In this document: positions 1 through 5,600 of the stretch, piece after piece
How positions within the stretch are numbered: the first letter of the stretch is position 1
Layout: each line of letters starts with the position of its first letter
Source of the DNA: Bacillota bacterium
Lineage (GTDB): Bacteria; Bacillota_I; Bacilli_A; RFN20; CAG-826
Direction: 5' to 3'
Assembly (NCBI GenBank): GCA_023422095.1
Contig: JAEZSD010000050.1
Coordinates: 1 to 6,393 of the forward strand
Length of the DNA stretch: 6,393 nt
Translations under genes and position numbers: made by a program
The notes under the pieces: model-generated
Told to the model about the DNA's origin: nothing
Database searches by the model: none
What the model saw: only the letters and a program-made list of their open reading frames with translations

Positions 1-971
1 CCGCTCAAATTGAAGATATTTTATCTACGAATGTTGATGATATTGATTTCGAAGATGAAATTGAAGCTGTTAAAACCAATAGCAATCGTTTAAGAGATGA
101 ATTTGACTGTGATATTGTCATTGCGAGTATCCACGATGGAACCAGCAGCATTGAAAGCGATGTAAGGACTGTTTTGAGTTTCAATTCGCCTGTCAGTGGA
201 AAAAGATATGTTGATGGTGTTTTCACCGCTCACGACCACACTTTTGCCAACAAAATCGTCAATAGTGTCCCAATTCTTAACTCCGGAAATAATGGCAAGT
301 ACATTGCCAATTTCGCTCTTCAATACGATGATGGGAACGTTTCTTGCCCATCTCGTCAAGTTTATTCCAATAGTGACAGTAGTGTTTCAAACATCTATGC
401 CTTTGAAAGTGATGATGCCGCCACAAAAGCCATTGTCGATGAGTATTACACCGAAGAACTAATTGAAAAAGCCGCTTCTGTTGCGGGAGTATTGGATGCT
501 AGTTTTTCCAAGACTTTAGAAGCGCCAAATATGATGGCTAAGGCTATGTACGAATATGCCCATGAACAAGGTCATGATGTCGTGCTTGGAATGGTTAACC
601 AAGGTCGCAGCAATCTCCCGATGGGTGATGTTACTTATACCGACTTATTCTCTGCCTTCCCCTTTACTAATCGAACTGTGATTATGAATGTAAAAGGTTC
701 TGATTTACGACGCGTAAGTGGCAATTACGCATATTCAGCTAATCCTTTTACTTACCAAGATAATTTGACTTATCTCATCGCGGTTTATGATTATTTGGCT
801 TTTCACCAAAACGCTAGTCGAGAATATGACTACTTCTTAAATCGAGACGTCGTTACTTCCCTGAGCAAGTTCCCTGTCGATTTAATTTACGATTATATGA
901 AAGAACAAACAGGAGTAATTCATGCCGCTGATTATTCAGGCGACAATTTTTCATTCTTAAAAAATCAATAA
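1..971 (+). CDS. 5'-nucleotidase / UshA-like metallophosphoesterase, 3' part (start lies before the window)
   Basis: The reading frame is open from base 3 to the TAA at 969-971, giving 322 visible codons, so the N-terminal part of the gene is missing. Visible residues 35-46 (ending IASIHDG) match the metal-binding S/T-H-x-G strand of calcineurin-like phosphoesterases. Residues 71-80 (DGVFTAHDHT) match the family's D-x-x-x-G-G-H-D-H motif, with Ala in place of the second Gly. The rest fits the 5'-nucleotidase C-terminal domain: MMAKAMYEYA (like the family's N-x-x-A-D-A-M helix), DVVLGMVNQG, GDVTYTDLFSAFPF, a KGSDLR strand, and a Y-x-x-AVYDYLA segment. Such enzymes hydrolyse nucleoside 5'-phosphates, UDP-sugars or cyclic nucleotides, usually outside the cell. 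A signal peptide cannot be judged because that end is absent, and no LPxTG or C-terminal membrane anchor is seen. The in-frame TTG at 174 is not the start, because conserved motif residues are encoded upstream of it. The exact substrate is unknown. No intrinsic terminator follows before the tRNA. Confidence 0.85.
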   Translation, partial: AQIEDILSTNVDDIDFEDEIEAVKTNSNRLRDEFDCDIVIASIHDGTSSIESDVRTVLSFNSPVSGKRYVDGVFTAHDHTFANKIVNSVPILNSGNNGKYIANFALQYDDGNVSCPSRQVYSNSDSSVSNIYAFESDDAATKAIVDEYYTEELIEKAASVAGVLDASFSKTLEAPNMMAKAMYEYAHEQGHDVVLGMVNQGRSNLPMGDVTYTDLFSAFPFTNRTVIMNVKGSDLRRVSGNYAYSANPFTYQDNLTYLIAVYDYLAFHQNASREYDYFLNRDVVTSLSKFPVDLIYDYMKEQTGVIHAADYSGDNFSFLKNQ

Positions 972-984
972 GGATACAAAAATC

Positions 985-1013
985 TTGCTTGCGAAAATCT
1001 ATTGTTATACAAT
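985..1013 (+). promoter_or_regulatory. Probable sigma-A-type promoter of the tRNA-Lys gene
   Basis: TTGCTT (985-990) and TACAAT (1008-1013) are separated by exactly 17 bases. The expected transcription start is near 1020, about 8 bases before the mature tRNA. The -35 match is weak (3 of 6) and the -10 match is good (5 of 6). The -10 sits inside a small inverted repeat, ATTGT-TAT-ACAAT (1001-1013). Inferred from sequence only. Confidence 0.55.
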
Positions 1014-1027
1014 AATCAAGCATTGAT

Positions 1028-1103
1028 GGTCCCTTAGCTCAGCTGGTAGAGCAACTGACTCTTAATCAGTGGGTCAAAGGTTCGAATCCCTTAGGGATCA
1101 CCA
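1028..1103 (+). tRNA. tRNA-Lys, anticodon CTT, CCA encoded
   Basis: A complete cloverleaf can be drawn by hand. The acceptor stem pairs 1028-1034 with 1093-1099, including one G-U wobble at the second pair. The D stem pairs GCTC (1037-1040) with GAGC (1049-1052). The anticodon stem pairs ACTGA (1054-1058) with TCAGT (1066-1070) around loop CTCTTAA, so the anticodon is CTT (1061-1063), which reads AAG lysine codons. The T loop is TTCGAAT (1081-1087), the discriminator base is A1100, and CCA is encoded at 1101-1103. The T stem AAAGG/CCCTT has one A-C mismatch in the middle (1078 against 1090). AAA codons are frequent in the neighbouring genes, so a separate TTT isoacceptor is expected elsewhere. 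Known background: many low-GC Firmicutes use only tRNA-Lys(TTT), whereas a CTT species is known from some Mollicutes. Confidence 0.95.
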
Positions 1104-1108
1104 AATAA

Positions 1109-1144
1109 ATATTCCTCGATTCTCTTGGAGAGTCTGTTGAATAT
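1109..1144 (+). promoter_or_regulatory. Two-tier hairpin in the tRNA-Lys 3' trailer
   Basis: The outer arms ATATTC (1109-1114) and GAATAT (1139-1144) are exact reverse complements. Inside them GATTCTC (1118-1124) pairs with GAGAGTC (1128-1134), with one T-G wobble and a 3-base TTG loop. The arms are separated by an internal loop of CTC against TGTT. It lies between the tRNA CCA end and the terminator hairpin, so it is probably transcribed as precursor trailer. It could be a processing structure or part of an attenuator, since its inner arms can also pair with those of the next hairpin. Confidence 0.5.
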
Positions 1145-1148
1145 ATGA

Positions 1149-1178
1149 AGAGAAAAGCAATAGCTTCTCTCTTTTTTT
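1149..1178 (+). terminator. Probable intrinsic terminator after tRNA-Lys
   Basis: AGAG-(AA)-AAGC (1149-1158) pairs with GCTTCTCT (1163-1170) across an AATA loop, giving 8 base pairs with a 2-base AA bulge. It is followed by C and seven T (1172-1178). The stem is only moderately strong because of the bulge, so read-through into the downstream operon is possible. Confidence 0.65.
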
Positions 1179-1250
1179 ATCTTATGAAGAATATTACATT
1201 TTTATCGAGAAAAGGGTTAAATAGTGGCATTATTATATGAAAGGTTGAGA

Positions 1251-1280
1251 AATATTCGTTTACACCCTAAAATGAATATT
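1251..1280 (+). promoter_or_regulatory. 11-bp hairpin/dyad directly upstream of the Rex-like gene's ribosome binding site
   Basis: AATATTCGTTT (1251-1261) pairs with AAATGAATATT (1270-1280) over 11 positions, with one G-T wobble and an 8-base loop. The last paired base is immediately followed by the Shine-Dalgarno sequence at 1281. There is no T tract, so it is not a terminator. It could act as a 5' leader structure affecting translation or mRNA stability, or, read as DNA, as an operator for autoregulation. I see no convincing -35/-10 pair in 1179-1250, so transcription of this operon may depend on a weak promoter or on read-through from the tRNA unit. Confidence 0.5.
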
Positions 1281-1287
1281 AAGGAAG
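1281..1287 (+). promoter_or_regulatory. Ribosome binding site that selects ATG 1291
   Basis: AAGGAAG lies with GGA (1283-1285) five bases before ATG 1291. The alternatives in frame are TTG at 1288, which is too close, and ATG at 1300, which is 14 bases away, so ATG 1291 has the best spacing. Confidence 0.6.
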
Positions 1288-1290
1288 TTG

Positions 1291-1716
1291 ATGAACATCA
1301 TGAAAACTCCAAGTATTGCGGTATTGAAAAAATATCTGGCCGCGATGGCAAAAACCAAAGCTAAATATATTACGACTGAGAAATTGTCTCGGATTCTTGG
1401 TGTGTACCCAGAGATTATCGCCGAAACTCTTTCATACTTTGACCCAATGGTTAATATGGACTATGAGTACGATTTAACCGAGCTTGTCCCAGCTATTGAA
1501 GAGTACATTGAAAAATCACAAGAGAAGAAGCCTGTTCCAATTAAAAAGAATCTCGTCACTCAAAAAATACTAGATCAGTATGCATCGATTGGCGATTTTA
1601 TCTATAAGAAAATGACCATTGGTGGTCTGCTCGATCCCAACACTGAATTAAACGACAAAGATTTGAAAATCCTCAAAAAACTCATTGCCGAAGAACAACA
1701 AAAAAGGAAAAAATAA
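1291..1716 (+). CDS. Small Rex-like winged-helix DNA-binding protein lacking the NADH-sensor domain
   Basis: This 141-residue protein starts at ATG 1291, chosen for its spacing from AAGGAAG. Residues 5-73 follow the pattern of the N-terminal DNA-binding domain of the redox repressor Rex: a first helix with VLKKYLAAM, then YITTEKLSRILGV (26-38), then a recognition-helix-like IIAETLSYF (42-50), and YEYDLTELV (58-66). The distance from SYF to Y-x-Y-D/N is the same as in Bacillus Rex as I recall it. Rex is about 210 residues and has a Rossmann NAD(H) domain after this region. Here there is instead a Lys/Pro-rich linker (about 75-86) and an unrecognised helical tail of about 55 residues ending QQKRKK. 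The R-R/K-D residues of the Rex recognition helix are replaced by A-E-T, and the glycine-rich turn after SYFG is lost (DPMVNMD). It is therefore unlikely to sense NADH directly or to bind a standard Rex box. It could be a transcription regulator with altered specificity or a structural nucleic-acid-binding protein. The stop codon is 2 bases before galU, so the two genes are probably co-transcribed. Confidence 0.7.
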   Translation: MNIMKTPSIAVLKKYLAAMAKTKAKYITTEKLSRILGVYPEIIAETLSYFDPMVNMDYEYDLTELVPAIEEYIEKSQEKKPVPIKKNLVTQKILDQYASIGDFIYKKMTIGGLLDPNTELNDKDLKILKKLIAEEQQKRKK

Positions 1717-1718
1717 CC

Positions 1719-2576
1719 ATGAAACCCATCCGCAAAGCCGTTATTCCTGCCGCTGGACTAGGAACTAGATTTTTACCTGCTACTAAAGGGCTAGCTAAAG
1801 AGATGCTCCCAATCATCGATAAACCAACCCTTCTTTACCAAGTGGAAGAAGCTGTTGCCAGCGGATGTGATGAAGTTGTCTTAATCATCTCAGATCAAAA
1901 GAAAGAAATCATACGCTTTTTCGAACGCGATGAAGCCTATGAAGAATATCTAAAAAGCAAAAATCATGGCGAATTTGCTGAGATAATCAAGAAAATTGCC
2001 ACTGTCGCAAAGATTTCATATGCTTATCAAAATGAGCAAAAAGGACTTGGCCACGCCATCCTTTGTGCCAAGGAATCAGTCGGTGATGAACCTTTCTTAG
2101 TTATTCTTGGAGACGACTTAATTGTCAACTATGAAGGGCCAACCGCTTCAAAACAATTGATTGATGCTTATAACAAAACTGGATGCTCCATTCTTGGAGT
2201 TCAAAAAGTTTCTCTTGAAGCCACAAAAAAATATGGAGTCATTGATCCAATCAGCGAGGATGGTCGATTAATCCTCATGAAGGGAATGGTGGAAAAACCA
2301 CAATCAAATCCTCCCAGTTGTTATGCCGCACTCGGCCGTTACGTTCTCACCCCCGATATCTTTAATTTATTGGAAACACAAGAGCCTGGAAAGGGTGGAG
2401 AAATTCAATTGACTGACGCCTTAGCCCGCCTTAATAAAATTTATGCTTATGATTTTGTTGGAAGAAGATATGACATTGGCGATAAATTTGGTTACGTTCA
2501 AGCCGTCATTGATTTTTCATTAAAGCACGATGATTTGAAAGAAAAGGTCAAAAAGTATCTCGAAGAGCTGAAATAA
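1719..2576 (+). CDS. galU: UTP--glucose-1-phosphate uridylyltransferase (UDP-glucose pyrophosphorylase)
   Basis: The enzyme makes UDP-glucose from UTP and glucose 1-phosphate in the cytoplasm, feeding glycolipid, teichoic-acid-like and exopolysaccharide synthesis and galactose interconversion. The 285-residue length is normal for bacterial GalU/GtaB. The nucleotide-binding motif AAGLGTRFLPATK (11-23) is followed by the catalytic-lysine signature KEMLP (27-31). Later come GLGHA (109-113), the metal-binding GDD (131-133), the sugar-binding VEKP (191-194), GEIQLTD (227-233) and RYDIGDKFGY near 250-259. The usual family sequence ATKAQPKEMLP here reads ATKGLAKEMLP, a local substitution next to an intact K-E pair. 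The start ATG 1719 is 2 bases after the stop of the Rex-like gene. A ribosome binding site, AAAGGA (1703-1708), lies inside the end of that gene, indicating an operon with probable translational coupling. A strong terminator follows at once. Confidence 0.95.
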   Translation: MKPIRKAVIPAAGLGTRFLPATKGLAKEMLPIIDKPTLLYQVEEAVASGCDEVVLIISDQKKEIIRFFERDEAYEEYLKSKNHGEFAEIIKKIATVAKISYAYQNEQKGLGHAILCAKESVGDEPFLVILGDDLIVNYEGPTASKQLIDAYNKTGCSILGVQKVSLEATKKYGVIDPISEDGRLILMKGMVEKPQSNPPSCYAALGRYVLTPDIFNLLETQEPGKGGEIQLTDALARLNKIYAYDFVGRRYDIGDKFGYVQAVIDFSLKHDDLKEKVKKYLEELK

Positions 2577-2580
2577 TATG

Positions 2581-2605
2581 AACCCTCCACGAGGGTTTTT
2601 ATTTT
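2581..2605 (+). terminator. Intrinsic terminator after galU
   Basis: AACCCTC (2581-2587) pairs perfectly with GAGGGTT (2591-2597) across a CAC loop, followed by a T-rich run interrupted by one A (TTTATTTT). It starts 5 bases after the galU stop and ends the two-gene operon. The GC core of the stem makes this the clearest terminator in the window. Confidence 0.9.
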
Positions 2606-2614
2606 GAAATTGTC

Positions 2615-2643
2615 TTGAAAAAGAGCCTAAGTATCTTTATACT
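2615..2643 (+). promoter_or_regulatory. Strong sigma-A-type promoter of nifJ
   Basis: TTGAAA (2615-2620) and TATACT (2638-2643) are separated by exactly 17 bases, and each matches the consensus at 5 of 6 positions. Transcription would start near 2650, leaving a short leader of about 23 bases with the ribosome binding site. It lies just after the galU terminator, so nifJ has its own transcript. Confidence 0.85.
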
Positions 2644-2645
2644 TA
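2628..2645 (+). promoter_or_regulatory. Perfect 7-4-7 inverted repeat over the nifJ -10 element (candidate operator)
   Basis: TAAGTAT (2628-2634), CTTT, ATACTTA (2639-2645) is a perfect 18-bp dyad that covers the whole -10 box TATACT, the usual position of a repressor site. Rex operators also have 7-base arms and a 4-base spacer, but their consensus arm is TTGTGAA, so this is not a standard Rex box. The binding protein is unknown. Confidence 0.5.
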
Positions 2646-2658
2646 TCTTGGTATTTTT

Positions 2659-2664
2659 AGGAGG
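2659..2664 (+). promoter_or_regulatory. Consensus Shine-Dalgarno site of nifJ
   Basis: AGGAGG lies 8 bases before ATG 2673. This is a full match to the anti-Shine-Dalgarno sequence at ideal spacing, consistent with high expression, and it fixes the start codon. Confidence 0.9.
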
Positions 2665-2672
2665 AAATAAAA

Positions 2673-5600
2673 ATGTCAGAAATCAAAAAAACAATGCTCT
2701 CAGTAGATGGTAATACTGCTGCGTCATTGGAATCTTATAACTTCATAGAAGTTGCAGCCATCTACCCAATAACTCCTTCCTCTACTATGGCGGAGAATGT
2801 GGATGTCTATGCCTCACAAAAAAAGAAAAATTACTTTGGTTCAGTTGTTAAAGTTAGTGAACTCCAATCTGAAGCTGGTGCCGCTGGTGCCGTTCATGGT
2901 GTTCTACAAGCTGGTGGTTTAGCCGCCACCTATACTGCTAGCCAAGGATTATTGTTAATGCTCCCCAACATCTATAAATGGGTTGGCGAACTACTTCCTG
3001 CTGTTCTTCATGTTTCAGCAAGAGCCATCGCGACAAGAAGTCTTTCCATTTTCGGCGATCAACAAGATATCTATGCGATCCGACAAACTGGTATTTGCTT
3101 ACTTTGTTCCCATAGTGTTCAAGAAGTGGCTGACTTGACTCCAGTCGCTCACCTTATTGCAATTGACGCTTCCTATCCAGTCTGTCATTTCTTTGATGGA
3201 TTTAGAACCAGTCACGAAATTCAAAACGTTGAATTCGTTGATGATGCGGAATGGAAGAAACTCTTACCGATGGACAAAGTCGAAGAGTTTAGAGCGAGAG
3301 CCCTTAACCCACATACCCACCCAGTTACACGCGGTGGTGCAGAAAATGATGACATTTATTTCCAAGGCCGTGAAGCCCAGAACTCTCACGCTGCTCGCGT
3401 CGTTGATATTGCTGATAAATATTTCAAAGAAGCCTCTCGCTTAACTGGCCGTCACTATGCCCCTTTTACATATTACGGAGCTAAGGATGCCACTCATATT
3501 ATCGTGGCGATGGGCTCTGTTACTGAAACAGCAACTGAAGTTATCGATGCTTTAAAAGATAAGAAGATTGGTTTGATTAAAGTTCACCTTTATCGTCCAT
3601 TCTCTTCCAAGCATTTTTTAGAAGTTCTTCCCAAGAGTGTCAAACGCATCGCCGTGTTGGACCGCACTAAAGAAATGGGCGCTACTGGCGAGCCACTCTA
3701 TTTGGACGTTGTCTCTGTACTTAAAGCCAACAAACTTGACATCGAAGTCTTCGGTGGTCGTTATGGCTTGAGCAGCAAAGACACTCAACCTAGAGATATT
3801 AAATCTGTTTATGATTTCCTTGAAAGCGAAAAACCATGGACTAGTTTCACGGTTGGAATTAATGATGATGTCACTCATCTCAGCATTCCTGTCGATGAAT
3901 CATTCCATATTAAAGGCAACTATACCTCATGCTTGTTCTATGGTTTAGGTTCTGATGGAACTGTTTCTGCTAATAAATCTTCAATCAAGATTATTGGTGA
4001 TGCAACACATCAATACGCTCAAGCATATTTTGCCTATGACTCTAAGAAAGCTGGTGGAGCAACACGTTCCCACTTGCGCTTTGGAAAAACACCAATCCAC
4101 TCTACATATTATGTTCAAAATGCTGATTTCGTTTCCTGCTCACTCGATACTTATGTAATGAAGTTCGACATGATTAGAAATCTGAAACAAGGTGGAACAT
4201 TCTTGCTCAATACTGATATGAGTGATGAGCAATTAATCAAAGTTTTACCCAATCGGATGAAATATCAATTAGCCTCTAAGAAAGCTAAATTCTATGTCAT
4301 CGACGCCAATAAGATTGCTGGCGAAGTTGGAATGGGTCGTCATACCAACACCATTCTCCAAGCCTCCTTCTTCTATTTAAATCCCGACATCATGCCTTAT
4401 GAAGAAGCTAATAAGTGGATGAAGAAATTCGCTGAAAAGAGCTATGCCAAAAAAGGTGAAGATGTTGTCAAGATGAACTGGAAAGCTATCGATGCCGGTA
4501 CGGAAGGATTACGCGAAGTAAAAGTTGATTCTGAATGGGCAAAATTATCTCCCAAAGCTGAAGTTATTCTCACTGGCGATGATTATTTCGACTCATTTGT
4601 TACCATTATTGATAACTTAGGTGGTGATGATCTCCCAACTAGCAAGTTTACTGAATATGAATTATTAGATGGCACAATGCGCAATGATGTTTCTTTCATT
4701 CAAAAACGCAGCATTGCTGACCGTGTCCCCCACTGGAACAAGAATAAGTGTATTCAATGTAATACATGTTCATTCGTTTGTCCTCACGCAACAATTCGTC
4801 CAGTCTTAATGGATGATGCTGAATACGCTGCAGCTCCTGTTATCGTTAAAGATGATTATTTGAATGCTTTTGGCCCAGGCTTACAAGGTTTGAAATTCCG
4901 CATTCAAGTTTCCACCAAGAACTGTGTTGGATGTGGCTTGTGTGTCGCTGAGTGTTTAGCTAATAAACAATCAATCAGCAAATTACAACCCGGTGAAAAA
5001 CTCACCTCCGATATGATGGCTCTAGAAATGATGGAAGCCAAATCTCAATTCCCACAAGAAGTCGCTGCTGATTACTTATACAAACTCTCATACAAAGGCG
5101 ATCGCCTCCCCGCTGCTATGCAGGCCACCGTTAAAGGCGTTGGATTCTTAAAGCCATACATGGAAGTTTCTGGAGCTTGCGCAGGATGTGGAGAAACACC
5201 ATATTACCGCTTAGTCTCTCAATTATTCGGAAAGGATATGCTCGTTGCTAATGCGACTGGTTGTTCTTCCATCTACTGTGGTTCAACACCACTTACTCCA
5301 TTCAACACTGATAAGGATGGACAAGGCGTGGCTTGGGCTAACTCCTTATTCGAAGACAACGCTGAATTCGGATATGGCATGAGAGTGGCCACTGATGCGA
5401 AAATTAAACACATCATTGAAATCCTTAGTGCCGCTAAGGAAAGAGAAACAGTTGAGCCTGAATTAAAAGCGATTATTGATCAATATTTTGCTAATATCAA
5501 AAACCGCATTGAGATGCGGGAAATTGCTCCTAAACTTGTTTCCTTAGTTAAAGAAAGCAAGGATGTCAACGTCAAAGAAGTGCTTCAATACGAACGTGAT

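Noticed and set aside
174..971. Reading the first gene as starting at TTG 174
   Set aside because: The frame is open to the left edge, and bases 105-140 encode the metal-binding IASIHDG segment of the same enzyme, so the true start is before the window.
1184..1240. An 18-codon ORF (MKNITFLSRKG...) after the tRNA terminator
   Set aside because: It has no Shine-Dalgarno sequence, follows a T tract directly, is very short and resembles nothing I recognise. It is probably chance.
1104..1290. T-box or other known riboswitch in front of the Rex-like/galU operon
   Set aside because: The conserved T-box sequence (AGGGTGG-N-ACCGCG-like) is absent and the leader is too short. No other riboswitch core was recognised, so only an unspecified attenuator remains possible.
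2606..2650. A classical Rex box (TTGTGAA-N4-TTCACAA) at the nifJ promoter
   Set aside because: TTGT occurs at 2610-2613 but no matching inverted arm follows. The only perfect dyad here has unrelated arms (TAAGTAT).
3618..3878. Minus-strand ORF of 86 codons inside nifJ
   Set aside because: It lies wholly within the well-conserved PFOR frame, has no ribosome binding site, and its translation is a reverse-strand shadow. The same holds for the minus-strand ORFs at 5-226 and 90-359 and the short plus-strand ORFs at 196-462, 3157-3444, 3955-4158 and 5923-6138.
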